Source: Nocardioides malaquae (GTDB lineage: Bacteria; Actinomycetota; Actinomycetes; Propionibacteriales; Nocardioidaceae). Taken from it: a stretch of 64,000 bases of DNA. The notes beneath the pieces were generated by a model. It saw only the letters and a program-made list of their open reading frames with translations, was not told the DNA's origin and ran no database searches. Each line of letters starts with the position of its first letter. The stretch's first letter is position 1. This document shows positions 38,681 to 48,199 of this stretch, one piece after another. The position numbers and the translations under genes were made by a program. The stretch is taken from the NCBI RefSeq assembly GCF_015070385.1, contig NZ_JADCSA010000005.1:186001-250000 (forward strand), given 5' to 3'.

Positions 38681-41460
38681 CCTCCCCCTCCGAGGCGTAC
38701 TCGAAGTTCCGGGCCTCCCGGACGCACCCGGCCGTGGCCGAGTTCGTCGATCTCTACCCCTTCGGCCTCGACGAGTTCCAGACCCGTGCCTGCCGAGAGA
38801 TCGAGGACGGCAACGGTGTCCTGGTCGCGGCCCCCACCGGCTCCGGCAAGACGGTGGTGGGGGAGTTCGCCGTGCACCTGGCGCTGCGCGAGGGCCGCAA
38901 GTGCTTCTACACGACCCCCATCAAGGCACTGTCGAACCAGAAGTACCACGACCTGGTCGAGCGCTACGGCGCGGAGAACGTCGGTCTGCTGACCGGTGAC
39001 AACGCCGTCAACGGTGAGGCGCCGGTGGTGGTGATGACCACCGAGGTGCTGCGCAACATGATCTACGCCAGCTCCCGGACGCTGCTCCAGCTCGGCTACG
39101 TGGTGATGGACGAGGTCCACTACCTCGCGGACCGCTCCCGCGGCGCGGTCTGGGAAGAGGTGATCATCCACCTGCCCGAGTCGGTGCAGGTGGTCTCGCT
39201 GAGCGCGACGGTCTCGAACGCCGAGGAGTTCGGCGAGTGGCTGCAGACGGTGCGCGGGGCCACCACCACCATCGTGGAGGAGAAGCGACCGGTCCCGCTC
39301 TACCAGCACGTCATGGTGGGGCGTCGCATCCTCGACCTCTTCGCCAGCTCCGACGTCGACGCCAGCGCCGGCTTCGTCAAGGAGGGCGCCCCGGTCAACG
39401 GGGAGCTGTTGCGGGTCGCCCGCGACGACTTCGCGAGCGCCCGCCTCATGCGCGACCGGCGTTCGCCGCGGAAGGGGCGGCCCGGTGCGTCCAAGAACCC
39501 CCGCTCGGTGGGCAACGGGCGCCGGGTCTGGATCCCCAGTCGGGTGGACGTGGTCCAACGCCTCGAGCGCGAGAACCTCCTGCCGGCCATCACCTTCATC
39601 TTCAGCCGCGCCGGGTGCGACGCCGCGGTCTCGCAGCTGCTGCAGGCCAACGTACGCCTCACCACGCCGCAGGAGCGCGACGAGATCCTCGAGGTCGCCC
39701 GGGAGACGACGCGGTCGATCCTCCCGGAGGACCTGCGGGTCCTGGGCTACCACGAGATGGTCGAGGCGCTGAGCCGCGGGATCGCCTCCCACCACGCCGG
39801 CCTGCTGCCCGCCTTCAAGCACCTGGTCGAGGAGCTCTTCGTCCGAGGGCTGGTGAAGATCGTCTTCGCCACGGAGACGCTGGCCCTGGGCATCAACATG
39901 CCGGCCCGCACCGTGGTCATCGAGAAGCTGTCGAAGTGGAACGGCGAGAGCCACGCCGACCTGTCGCCCGGCGAGTACACGCAGCTCACCGGGCGGGCCG
40001 GACGACGCGGGCTCGACGTCGAGGGACACGCGGTCGTGCTCTGGCAACCCGGCATGAACCCCTCCGAGGTGGCCGGACTGGCGTCCACCCGTACCTACCC
40101 GTTGCGCTCGTCCTTCCGTCCCTCCTACAACATGGCCGTCAACCTGGTGCACCAGTTCGGTCGCGAGCGTTCGCGCGAGCTGCTCGAGCTCTCGTTCGCC
40201 CAGTTCCAGGCCGACCGGGCGGTCGTCGGGCTGGCCCGACAGCTGCGCAAGGCGGAGGAGGCGTTGGACGGCTACCGGGAGGCAGCCACCTGCCACCTGG
40301 GCGACTTCATGGAGTACGCCTCGCTGCGGCGCGAGATCTCCGACGTGGAGAAGGCTGCCGCCCGCGCCCGCAAGGCCGACCGTCGGGCCGAGGCGCTGGC
40401 CTCGCTGGCTGGGCTGCGGCCCGGCGACGTCATCGAGGTGCCCGCCGGCAAGTTCTCCGGCTGGGCGGTGGTCGTGGACCCCGGCCTGGGCAATCCCGAC
40501 GAGCCGCGCCCCTACGTGGTCACCCTCGACCGGCACGCGCGTCGGTTGGCGCCGATGGACTTCCCGGTGCCTGTCGAGGCGCGCACCCGGCTCAAGGTGC
40601 CGCGCAACTTCAACGGCCGCAACCCCACGATGCGCCGCGACCTGGCGATGGCGCTCCAGGGACGGGTCAAGGGTCTGGAGCGCACCGGCCGCCAGCCCGG
40701 GTCGCGGAAGGGGACGTACGCCCCGGAGGACGAGCAGGTCGACGCCCTGCGCCGGCAGCTGAAGAGCCACCCCTGTCACGCCTGCCCGGATCGCGAGGAC
40801 CACAGCCGTTGGGCCGAGCGCTGGTTCAAGCTCTCGCGTGACTCCGACACCCTGCGTCGTCGCGTCGAGAACCGGACCAACACGGTGGCCCGCACCTTCG
40901 ACCGCGTCTGCACCGTGCTGAGTGCCCTCGGCTACCTGGAGGGCGACGAGGTCACCGAGCGTGGTCGACACCTGATGCGCATCTACTCCGAGCTGGACCT
41001 GGTGGCCGCGGAGGCGCTGCGCGAGGGCATCTGGGACGCCCTCACCCCCGCGGAGCTGGCCGGCGCGCTCTCCGCCCTGGTCTTCGAGACCCGCAGGGCC
41101 GACGACGGCACCGCTCCGCGCAGCGCCAACGCCGCGGTGGAGCAGGCCCTGCTGGAGACACGGCGCCTCTGGCGAGACCTGGACGCCCTGGAGCGGGACC
41201 ACCGCCTGGAGTTCCTGCGCCAGCCCGACCCCGGCTTCGCGTGGGCCGCGTGGCGCTGGGCCGAGGGCGACGAGCTCGACGGCATCCTGCTGGAGACGGG
41301 GCTGGCGGCCGGCGACTTCGTGCGTCTGGTCAAGCAGCTGCTCGACCTGGTCGGCCAGGTCGCCGACGCCGCGGGAGGCACGCCGCTGCGACGCAGCGCC
41401 AAGGAGGCCGCCACCCTGCTGCGTCGTGGCGTGGTCGCGCTGTCGATGGCGGGGGAGTGA
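38677..41460 (+). CDS. helY: Ski2/Mtr4-like DEAD/DEAH-box helicase
   Basis: A 927-residue superfamily 2 helicase, likely RNA-directed. Walker A PTGSGKT (53-59), DEVH box (145-148), SAT motif (LSATVSN), motif V ATETLALGINMPA, motif VI TQLTGRAGRRG and a C-terminal DSHCT domain. A cysteine-bearing segment HPCHACPDREDH near residue 700 could bind metal. In M. tuberculosis HelY (Rv2092c) also follows tatC. Suggested role in RNA turnover or unwinding. Confidence 0.93.
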   Translation: MTSPSEAYSKFRASRTHPAVAEFVDLYPFGLDEFQTRACREIEDGNGVLVAAPTGSGKTVVGEFAVHLALREGRKCFYTTPIKALSNQKYHDLVERYGAENVGLLTGDNAVNGEAPVVVMTTEVLRNMIYASSRTLLQLGYVVMDEVHYLADRSRGAVWEEVIIHLPESVQVVSLSATVSNAEEFGEWLQTVRGATTTIVEEKRPVPLYQHVMVGRRILDLFASSDVDASAGFVKEGAPVNGELLRVARDDFASARLMRDRRSPRKGRPGASKNPRSVGNGRRVWIPSRVDVVQRLERENLLPAITFIFSRAGCDAAVSQLLQANVRLTTPQERDEILEVARETTRSILPEDLRVLGYHEMVEALSRGIASHHAGLLPAFKHLVEELFVRGLVKIVFATETLALGINMPARTVVIEKLSKWNGESHADLSPGEYTQLTGRAGRRGLDVEGHAVVLWQPGMNPSEVAGLASTRTYPLRSSFRPSYNMAVNLVHQFGRERSRELLELSFAQFQADRAVVGLARQLRKAEEALDGYREAATCHLGDFMEYASLRREISDVEKAAARARKADRRAEALASLAGLRPGDVIEVPAGKFSGWAVVVDPGLGNPDEPRPYVVTLDRHARRLAPMDFPVPVEARTRLKVPRNFNGRNPTMRRDLAMALQGRVKGLERTGRQPGSRKGTYAPEDEQVDALRRQLKSHPCHACPDREDHSRWAERWFKLSRDSDTLRRRVENRTNTVARTFDRVCTVLSALGYLEGDEVTERGRHLMRIYSELDLVAAEALREGIWDALTPAELAGALSALVFETRRADDGTAPRSANAAVEQALLETRRLWRDLDALERDHRLEFLRQPDPGFAWAAWRWAEGDELDGILLETGLAAGDFVRLVKQLLDLVGQVADAAGGTPLRRSAKEAATLLRRGVVALSMAGE

Positions 41461-41487
41461 CGCAGGCACCCCGGGGGTGGCCTGTGG

Positions 41488-41493
41488 CAGGCT
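41488..41493 (+). promoter_or_regulatory. -10-like box for the exonuclease gene
   Basis: CAGGCT, 6 nt before the ATG at 41500; a one-base variant of the common box. Confidence 0.35.
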
Positions 41494-41499
41494 GCCGCC

Positions 41500-42435
41500 A
41501 TGAGTGACCAGCGCCTCCTCCTCCTCGACACCGCCTCGCTCTACTTCCGGGCCTTCTTCGGCGTGCCCGACTCGGTGACGGCGCCCGACGGCACGCCGGT
41601 CAACGCCGTCCGGGGCCTGATGGACTTCATCAGCCGCCTCGTCGAGGAGTACGACCCCACCCACCTGGTCTGTTGCTGGGACGACGACTGGCGCCCCCAG
41701 TGGCGGGTCGACCTGGTGCCCTCCTACAAGGGTCATCGCGTCGTCACGGCGCACGGGCCCGAGGGCGTCGACGTCGAGGAGGTGCCCGACGCACTCGTGA
41801 CCCAGGTGCCGGTGATCCGTGAGGTGCTCGACGTCTTCGGGGTGGCCGTGCGGGGCGTCACCGAGATGGAGGCCGACGACGTCATCGGCACCCTGGCCAC
41901 CGGGGCCGGCATGCCGGTGGAGATCGTCACCGGCGACCGCGACCTCTTCCAGCTCGTCGACGACGAGGCGGGGGTCCGGGTGCTCTACACCGCCAGGGGC
42001 GTCGGCCGGCACGAGCGTGTGGACGAAGCCTGGGTACGCGACAAGTACGGCGTCGAGGCCCGTCACTACGCCGACTTCGCGACGCTGCGCGGCGACACCT
42101 CGGACGGGCTTCCCGGCGTGGCGGGTGTGGGGGAGAAGACCGCCGCCACGCTGCTGGCGCAGTTCGACTCGGTCGACGGCATCGTCGCCGCGGCCACCGA
42201 CCAGGACTCGTCGATGGCGCCGGGGCCGCGCCGCAAGGTGCTGGCCGCGCTCGACTACCTGGCCGTGGCCCCGCGGGTGGTCGCCGTCCGACGCGACCTC
42301 ACCCTCGACCGGGAGGGCATCGAGCGACCTCGGTCCGTGGCCGATCCCGCACGGCTCGAGGCTCTCGCGCAGCAGTGGGGGTTGGGCTCGTCCGCGGAAA
42401 GGCTGCAGGCAGCCCTCGCCGGCGAACTACGCTGA
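41500..42435 (+). CDS. 5'-3' exonuclease (PolA N-terminal-like)
   Basis: A 311-residue FEN-like nuclease without polymerase domain. LLLLDTASLYFRAFF at the N-terminus, VCCWDDDWRPQWR, EMEADDVIGTLA and VTGDRDLFQLV carry the clustered metal-binding Asp residues, and LPGVAGVGEKTAATLL is the helix-hairpin-helix. It removes flaps or RNA primers, complementing PolA. Placed after helY with its own promoter-like box. Confidence 0.9.
   Translation: MSDQRLLLLDTASLYFRAFFGVPDSVTAPDGTPVNAVRGLMDFISRLVEEYDPTHLVCCWDDDWRPQWRVDLVPSYKGHRVVTAHGPEGVDVEEVPDALVTQVPVIREVLDVFGVAVRGVTEMEADDVIGTLATGAGMPVEIVTGDRDLFQLVDDEAGVRVLYTARGVGRHERVDEAWVRDKYGVEARHYADFATLRGDTSDGLPGVAGVGEKTAATLLAQFDSVDGIVAAATDQDSSMAPGPRRKVLAALDYLAVAPRVVAVRRDLTLDREGIERPRSVADPARLEALAQQWGLGSSAERLQAALAGELR
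42428..42433 (+). promoter_or_regulatory. -10-like box for the Lrp/AsnC gene
   Basis: TACGCT overlapping the exonuclease stop, 7 nt before the GTG at 42441. Confidence 0.4.
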
Positions 42436-42440
42436 CGCCC

Positions 42441-42893
42441 GTGAGTTCCCCACAGATCGAGGCCACCGACCGACAGATCCTCTCGCTGCTCGCGACCGAC
42501 GGACGCATGTCCTTCACCGCGCTCGGCAAGGAGACCGGACTGTCCACGTCCGCGGCGCACCAGCGCGTGAAGAGGCTGGAGGAGCGCGGGTTGATCACGG
42601 GCTACGGTGCGACCGTCGACCACGACCAGCTGGGCCGGTCGTTGACGGCCTTCGTCTCGATCAGCCCCTTCGACCCCTCGCAGCCGGACGACACGCCCGA
42701 CCGGCTGCGTGACCTCACCGAGATCGAGTCGTGCTGGTCGGTCGCCGGCAACGAGTCCTACATCCTCAAGATCCGCGTGGCCAACCCCGCCGCGCTCGAG
42801 GACCTGCTGGCCCGGATCAGGGCCGCGGCCAGCGTGTCGACGCGGACCACCGTCGTGCTCTCCACCTGCTTCGAGAACCGGCCCCTCGACTGA
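42441..42893 (+). CDS. Lrp/AsnC family transcriptional regulator
   Basis: A 150-residue regulator with an N-terminal HTH (DRQILSLLATDGRMSFTALGKE, recognition helix STSAAHQRVKRLEERG) and a C-terminal RAM amino-acid-sensing domain. It sits tail to tail with kamA (15 bp apart) at the edge of the lysine catabolic cluster, so lysine or a related amino acid is a likely effector and the kam genes a likely target; this is inferred from position. Confidence 0.9.
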   Translation: MSSPQIEATDRQILSLLATDGRMSFTALGKETGLSTSAAHQRVKRLEERGLITGYGATVDHDQLGRSLTAFVSISPFDPSQPDDTPDRLRDLTEIESCWSVAGNESYILKIRVANPAALEDLLARIRAAASVSTRTTVVLSTCFENRPLD

Positions 42894-42908
42894 GGCGCCC
42901 CCGACACC

Positions 42909-44297
42909 TCAGCCGCGCTCGGACCACCAGCGGCGCCCCTCCCCAGGCAAGGTGTGGATGGGGTCGTAGTAGGGGTAGGGCCGTGCCAACGCCTCGGCAC
43001 CCTCCTCGACCGAGGTGAGGTAGTTCTTGGTCCAGTAGGAGATGCCGTGCGCGGTGTCGTACGAGTGCACCTGGTGCACCCAGCGCTTGCCGACGTAGGG
43101 CACGTCGCAGACGATGCGCGGAGTGGCGAAGCCGGGCAGGTAGCCCATGATGTCGTGCTGGAGCTGCTGGGCCCGGGCGACCGAGATCCGCCAGTGCTCG
43201 GCGTTCGGGATCATGTCGCACATGTAGAAGTAGTAGGGCGTCACCTGGGCCTCGTCCTGCAGCACGAAGCTCAGGTCGAGCAGGTCGTGGGCGTCGGCGT
43301 TGACGCCGTCGAGCAGCACACCCTGGTTGCGGACGTCGTGGAGGCCGGCGGCGCGCACCGCCCGGGCGGCCTCGACCACCAGCGCGGTCACCTGGTGGGC
43401 GTGGTTGGTGTGGGTGTGCAGCGCCAGCTGCACGCCCCGCTGGGCGGCCAGGTCGCAGACCCGGCGCAGGCCGTCGAGCAGGTCGGGCTGCATCCAGTGC
43501 TGCGGCAGGCCGATCAGTGCCTTCGACGCGAGACGCACGTCGCGCACGGAGTCGATCTCGAGCAACGACGTCAGGAAGGCCTCGAGACGGGGCCACGGCA
43601 TGTTCGCCACGTCACCGCCGGAGACGACCACGTCGCGGATGCCCGGGGTAGCGCGCAGGTGGTCCAGCATCGCGGCGAGCCGATCCTGTGGCCGGGCGAC
43701 GAACTTGAGCTTGTCGACCGTCGGCGTGGAGTTGCCGACCAGGTCCATGCGGGTGCAGTGGCCGCAGTACTGCGGACAGGTCGGGAGCAGCTCGGCCAGG
43801 ACCTTCGTCGGGTAGCGGTGCGTGAGGCCCTCCACCGCCCACATCTCGTGCTCATGGAGGGAGTCGCGGCTCGCGTAGGGGTGGGAGGCCCAGTCCGTCC
43901 TCCGGTCCGAGGCCACCGGCACCATGTAGCGCCGGACAGGGTCGGCCATCAGCGCGTCCGTCCACGATCCCGCCGCGGTGCTGCTGACCTCGGGCACCAT
44001 CGTGTTGAGCATGTGCGGGGGGAGCAGCATGCTCATCGTCGCGAACCGCGTGCGGTCCTCGTCGAGGTCTTCGTAGAACCGGTCATCCACCCGGTCCCCC
44101 AGCACGTCCCGCAGCTGCTGAGGGGTCTTCACGCAGTGGGCGCGCTGCCACTGCACGTCGCGCCACTGCTGCTCGCTGACGTCGCGCCACCCCGGGAACC
44201 GGGTCCAGTCGGGTTCGACCGGGTCGCGGCGGACGTACTGGTACGGCTGGGGCGGGGCCGCGCTCGTGGGGAGCCGGTCGTGTGCGGTCGTGCTCAT
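42909..44297 (-). CDS. kamA: Lysine 2,3-aminomutase
   Basis: Radical-SAM, PLP-dependent enzyme that moves the alpha-amino group of L-lysine to give L-beta-lysine. The 462-residue protein has the cluster motif CPQYCGHC (Cys174, Cys178, Cys181), substrate motifs SGGDVANM and HTHTNHAHQVT, and VGKRWV near the C-terminus with a candidate PLP lysine. It carries an N-terminal extension of about 30 residues. ATG at 44297 has AGGAGG upstream. Divergent from the kdd-kamD-kamE-kal operon, whose first step it supplies. Confidence 0.93.
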   Translation of the reverse strand: MSTTAHDRLPTSAAPPQPYQYVRRDPVEPDWTRFPGWRDVSEQQWRDVQWQRAHCVKTPQQLRDVLGDRVDDRFYEDLDEDRTRFATMSMLLPPHMLNTMVPEVSSTAAGSWTDALMADPVRRYMVPVASDRRTDWASHPYASRDSLHEHEMWAVEGLTHRYPTKVLAELLPTCPQYCGHCTRMDLVGNSTPTVDKLKFVARPQDRLAAMLDHLRATPGIRDVVVSGGDVANMPWPRLEAFLTSLLEIDSVRDVRLASKALIGLPQHWMQPDLLDGLRRVCDLAAQRGVQLALHTHTNHAHQVTALVVEAARAVRAAGLHDVRNQGVLLDGVNADAHDLLDLSFVLQDEAQVTPYYFYMCDMIPNAEHWRISVARAQQLQHDIMGYLPGFATPRIVCDVPYVGKRWVHQVHSYDTAHGISYWTKNYLTSVEEGAEALARPYPYYDPIHTLPGEGRRWWSERG

Positions 44298-44437
44298 CAG
44301 TCCTCCTGGCTGCGCGGGGTGGCGCGTTGTGATCTGCCTCACGCTCTGCCACAGTAGACGCACTTATTCCTGTACTGCGAGCACCACGCGGGAAATCTTC
44401 TTGCGCTGGCGCCAACGGAACGTAGATCGGAGAAACG
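44298..44437. promoter_or_regulatory. Divergent control region of the lysine cluster
   Basis: This 140-bp spacer drives kamA leftward and kdd rightward. It contains an A/T-richer core (about 44360-44400) flanked by short inverted arms CAGTA and TACTG. A GGAG ribosome site precedes the kdd GTG. A plausible binding region for the neighbouring Lrp/AsnC protein; no consensus site can be proven. Confidence 0.4.
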
Positions 44438-45478
44438 GTGGTCGACGACCTGAAGACCCGGGGGGACGCGGTGGGACTGCATCGCGTGACAGGCGGGCGC
44501 ACGCTGCCGCAGGCCGCCCCGCGACTCGACACCCGCCCTGACCTGTGGCCCGACGAGGTGCGCATCGACGTGGAACGGCTCAACCTCGACGCCGCCTCCC
44601 TGCGCCAGCTGCGCGAGCAGCACCGCGACCCCGACGCCGTCCGCGCCGCAGTGCTGGAGATCATCACGTCGCGGGGCAAGATGCAGAACCCCGTCACCGG
44701 CTCGGGCGGCATGCTGCTGGGCACGGTGAGTGAGGTCGGACCCGACTCCCCGCTCGGGCTGTCCGTGGGGGACCGGGTGGCCAGCCTCGTCTCCCTGACG
44801 CTCACGCCCCTGGTCGTCACCGACGGCCTCTCCCGGTGGGACGGGGTGCACGAGCAGGTGCCCTGTGCCGGCCACGCCATCCTCTTCGGCCGCTCGGTGA
44901 CCGCCGTCCTGCCCGATGACCTGCCCGAGGACCTCAGCCTCTCGGTGCTCGACGTCTGCGGCGCCCCCGCCCTGACCCGGCGCGTGGTCGAGGCTGCGCC
45001 GGGCGCCGCGGTGCTGGTGCTGGGCGCTGGTGGCAAGTCAGGCAGCCTCGCCTGCGCCGCGGCTCGCGAGTCCGGCGCCGGCCGGGTCGTCGGTGTCGTC
45101 CCGCACGCCGACGAGGCCGCGCGACTGGAGTCCGCCGCCCTGTGCGACGACGTCCTGACGGTCGACGCGACCGACCCCGTGGCGCTGCGGGCCGCGGTCC
45201 ACGACGTCGTCCCCGGGGGAGTGGGGGTGACGGTCGTCTGCGTCGACGTGCCGGGCTGCGAGGGCGCCTCGGTCCTGGCCACGGCCGACGGTGGCACGAT
45301 CATCTTCTTCTCCATGGCCACCTCGTTCTCGGCAGCGGCGCTGGGCGCGGAGGGTCTGGCCGCAGACGTCACCATGCTCATCGGGAACGGCTACCTGCCC
45401 GGGCACAGCGACTATGCGCTCGACCTCGTCCGGCGCCACGACGGGGTGCGCGCCCTGGTCGAGGGGAGGGCCCCGTGA
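44438..45478 (+). CDS. kdd: L-erythro-3,5-diaminohexanoate dehydrogenase
   Basis: NAD(P)-dependent oxidative deamination of 3,5-diaminohexanoate to 5-amino-3-oxohexanoate, third step of lysine fermentation. The 346-residue protein resembles medium-chain alcohol dehydrogenases without zinc ligands. GRVVGVV lies in a Rossmann core beginning VLVLGAGGKSGSLA, and the family-typical MQNPVTGSGGMLLG is near residue 90. GTG at 44438; its stop overlaps the start of kamD (GTGA). Confidence 0.9.
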   Translation: MVDDLKTRGDAVGLHRVTGGRTLPQAAPRLDTRPDLWPDEVRIDVERLNLDAASLRQLREQHRDPDAVRAAVLEIITSRGKMQNPVTGSGGMLLGTVSEVGPDSPLGLSVGDRVASLVSLTLTPLVVTDGLSRWDGVHEQVPCAGHAILFGRSVTAVLPDDLPEDLSLSVLDVCGAPALTRRVVEAAPGAAVLVLGAGGKSGSLACAAARESGAGRVVGVVPHADEAARLESAALCDDVLTVDATDPVALRAAVHDVVPGGVGVTVVCVDVPGCEGASVLATADGGTIIFFSMATSFSAAALGAEGLAADVTMLIGNGYLPGHSDYALDLVRRHDGVRALVEGRAP

Positions 45479-47058
45479 CCGCCCTGCACCTGGACCCCGC
45501 CCTCGTCGCCCGGGCCCGCCAGCTCGCCGCCAAGGTGGGCGCCCCCGTCGTCGACCTCGCCCGTACGCACACGACCACGGCCGTCGAGCGCGCCACGCTG
45601 CGACTGGCGGGGGCGAGCGGAGCAGACAGCGACGGCGTCCCGTGGGTCAACCACCTCGTCGACGCCGTGGAGCAGCAGCTGGCCGGCGACGGAGGGCTCG
45701 CCCACGGCGCCTGCCTCCCGCTCTTCGACGCCCTCGCCCGCGGGCAGGCGCGCGACCTGCGCGAGCTGGCGCAGAGACTGGGCAACGGCACCGCCACGCT
45801 GCGAATGCCCGAGGCAGGCGACCGCGACACGGCGGCGGACGGCGCCAGGGCTGCGGTGGCGACGGGCCTGGAGCGGATCGACGCGCAGCGTCACGCCAGG
45901 GAGGAGCTCGTCCAGACGGTGGGCGAGGCCCCTCGTCGGCCGTGGATCTACCTGATCGTGGCCACCGGTGACATCCGCGAGGACGTCCCGCAGGCCCAGG
46001 CGGCCGCCCGCGCAGGCGCCGACGTCATCGCCGTCATCCGCAGCACCGGCCAGTCGCTGCTCGACTACGTGCCCGAGGGAGCCACCCACGAAGGGTTCGC
46101 CGGGACGTACGCCACCCAGGAGAACTTCCGCATCATGCGGGCCGCGCTCGACGAGACGAGTCGCGAGCTCGGCCGCTACGTGCGGCTGACCAACTACGCC
46201 TCGGGCCTGTGCATGCCCGAGATCGCCGTGCTGGCCGGCCTCGAGCGGCTCGACATGATGCTCAACGACTCGATGTACGGGATCCTCTTCCGCGACATCA
46301 ACCCGGTGCGCACCTTCGTCGACCAGCGGTTCTCGCGTCGCGTCCACACCCGTGCGGGCATCATCATCAACACCGGCGAGGACAACTACCTGACCACTGC
46401 GGACGCGGTCGAGGCGGCGCACACCGTCACCACCAGCCAGCTGCTCAACGAGTTCTTCGCGCACGAGGCCGGGCTGGCCGATGCCCAGATCGGGTTGGGC
46501 CACGCGTTCGAGATCGACCCCGCCCTGCCGGAGAGCTTCCGGCTCGAGCTGGCCCACGCCCTGCTGGCCCGCACCCTCTTCCCCGACGCCCCGTTGAAGT
46601 GGATGCCACCCACGCGGCACATGACCGGTGACGTGTTCCGAGGCCATCTGCTCGACGGCTTCTTCAACCTCGCGGGCGTCCTGACCGGCCAGAGCATCCT
46701 GCTGGTCGGCATGATGACCGAGGCCGTGGTGACCCCGTGGCTCTCCGACCGGGACCTCGCCCTGCAGAACGTCCGCTACGTGCTGGACGCGGCCGGCGGT
46801 CTGGTCGAGGACTTCCACCCGCCCGCCGACGGCTTCATCGCCCGCCGGGCCACGACGGTGCTCACCGAAGCCGTCGACCTCCTCGAACGCATCGACGCCC
46901 ACGAGGACGGACTCCTCGACGCGATCGCCGACGGCACCTTCGGCCTGATGCGACGCCCCCGCGACCGGGGACGCGGCCTGGCAGGCGTCGTACGCCGCTC
47001 CGACGACTACCTCAACCCCACCGACCAGATGCTCGACGCCCAGGAGGTCCTTCCGTGA
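45475..47058 (+). CDS. kamD: Lysine 5,6-aminomutase alpha subunit
   Basis: Large PLP- and adenosylcobalamin-binding subunit of the mutase that converts beta-lysine (or D-lysine) to 3,5-diaminohexanoate. The 527-residue TIM-barrel protein shows IRSTGQSLLDYVPEG, NYASGLCMPEIA and KWMPPTRHMTGD, all characteristic of KamD. GTG at 45475 overlaps the kdd stop and its own stop overlaps kamE, so the subunits are co-translated. Confidence 0.93.
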   Translation: MTALHLDPALVARARQLAAKVGAPVVDLARTHTTTAVERATLRLAGASGADSDGVPWVNHLVDAVEQQLAGDGGLAHGACLPLFDALARGQARDLRELAQRLGNGTATLRMPEAGDRDTAADGARAAVATGLERIDAQRHAREELVQTVGEAPRRPWIYLIVATGDIREDVPQAQAAARAGADVIAVIRSTGQSLLDYVPEGATHEGFAGTYATQENFRIMRAALDETSRELGRYVRLTNYASGLCMPEIAVLAGLERLDMMLNDSMYGILFRDINPVRTFVDQRFSRRVHTRAGIIINTGEDNYLTTADAVEAAHTVTTSQLLNEFFAHEAGLADAQIGLGHAFEIDPALPESFRLELAHALLARTLFPDAPLKWMPPTRHMTGDVFRGHLLDGFFNLAGVLTGQSILLVGMMTEAVVTPWLSDRDLALQNVRYVLDAAGGLVEDFHPPADGFIARRATTVLTEAVDLLERIDAHEDGLLDAIADGTFGLMRRPRDRGRGLAGVVRRSDDYLNPTDQMLDAQEVLP

Positions 47059-47804
47059 TCGTGCGACCCTACGGTGACAGCACCGGCGACGGCATGGTCC
47101 AGGTCTCCTTCACCCTGCCGCTGCCGGCGGGCAAGCGCGCCGAGGGTGCCGCGGCCCAGCTGGCGGGCAGGATGGGCATCGACCCGGCAATGGTCGTGCA
47201 CGCCCGTCCCATCGGCGAGACCCATACCTTTTTCGTGGTCTACGGCCCGGTGAGCCACCTCGTCGACACCTCCACCGTCACCGTCGTGGAGCGCGACCAC
47301 CCCCTGCTGACCCCCGCCGAGGCCAACCAGGCGATCCGTCGGGGGCTGAGGAGACGACTGGTGGTCGTCGGAGCCTGCATCGGCACGGACGCCCACACCG
47401 TCGGCATCGACGCCATCCTCAACATCAAGGGGCTCGCGGGGGAGAAGGGCCTGGAGTACTACCGCGAGATGCGGGTGGTGAACCTCGGGGCCCAGGTCGC
47501 CGTGGACGACCTCGTCGACGCCGCGCTCGCGGAGCAGGCCGACGCCGTCCTCGTCTCGCAGGTGGTCACCCAGCGCGACGCCCACCTGCACAACACCCGC
47601 ACCCTGGTCGAGGCCTTCCGCGCGCGCACCCGAGCCGGGCAGCGGCCGCTGCTCGTCGTGGGCGGGCCCCGGTTCGACGAGAGCGCCGCGGAGGCCCTGG
47701 GCGTCGACCGGGTCTTCGGGCGAGGCACGACCCCGCGCGAGGTGGCCTCCTTCCTCGTCCACCGACTGGTGCCCGCCGAGGTGTCCGACGAGGTGCCGGC
47801 ATGA
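47055..47804 (+). CDS. kamE: Lysine 5,6-aminomutase beta subunit
   Basis: A 249-residue cobalamin-binding subunit. DAHTVG (112-117) contains the DxHxxG B12 motif (His114 is the cobalt ligand), and Lys125 in NIKG matches the lysine that forms the internal aldimine with PLP across subunits. The C-terminal half is the flavodoxin-like B12 domain (VVGGPRFD). Start overlaps the kamD stop; the stop overlaps the kal ATG. Confidence 0.94.
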   Translation: MIVRPYGDSTGDGMVQVSFTLPLPAGKRAEGAAAQLAGRMGIDPAMVVHARPIGETHTFFVVYGPVSHLVDTSTVTVVERDHPLLTPAEANQAIRRGLRRRLVVVGACIGTDAHTVGIDAILNIKGLAGEKGLEYYREMRVVNLGAQVAVDDLVDAALAEQADAVLVSQVVTQRDAHLHNTRTLVEAFRARTRAGQRPLLVVGGPRFDESAAEALGVDRVFGRGTTPREVASFLVHRLVPAEVSDEVPA

Positions 47805-48199
47805 CCCACACCCCGCCTGCCCCCGGCGTCGAGGTCGTCCACCGCCGCTACGTGGCCCACTCCCACGCGCACTACGCGGGCAACCTGGTGGACGGCGCCT
47901 ACGGCTTGGCCCTCTTCGGCGACGTCGCCACCGAGCTGTGCATCCGCACGGACGGCGACGAGGGGCTCTTCGCCTCCTACGACGAGGTCCAGTTCCACGC
48001 GCCGGTCCGCGCCGGCGACGTGGTGGAGGTGCGGGGGGTCCTCGAGTCCGTGGGACGGCGCTCGCGCCGCATCGCCCTGACGCTGGCGGTCGTGGCGCGG
48101 GGCGACGCGACGGCGGAGCAGCCCGGCCGTGCCCACCTGGTCGACCCGCCGCTGGTCGCAACCACGGCCGTGGGCACCGTGGTGGTGCCTGCCCGGTAG
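47801..48199 (+). CDS. kal: 3-aminobutyryl-CoA ammonia lyase
   Basis: A 132-residue hotdog-fold protein that eliminates ammonia from 3-aminobutyryl-CoA to give crotonyl-CoA, the last step specific to the lysine pathway. HYAGNLVDGAYGLALFGDVATEL and SYDEVQFHAPVRAGD fit the Kal family. The intermediate step, cleavage by Kce, is not encoded in the window. Other thioesterase-like hotdog enzymes look similar, so the call leans on the operon context. Confidence 0.85.
   Translation: MTHTPPAPGVEVVHRRYVAHSHAHYAGNLVDGAYGLALFGDVATELCIRTDGDEGLFASYDEVQFHAPVRAGDVVEVRGVLESVGRRSRRIALTLAVVARGDATAEQPGRAHLVDPPLVATTAVGTVVVPAR

Noticed and set aside
38602-42066. A 1154-residue open frame on the minus strand opposite helY and the exonuclease
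   Set aside because: Antisense shadow of two well-supported genes; composition is typical of reversed high-GC codons.
42894-48199. A complete lysine fermentation cluster
   Set aside because: No gene for the 3-keto-5-aminohexanoate cleavage enzyme or a CoA transferase is present; the cluster is partial in this window.
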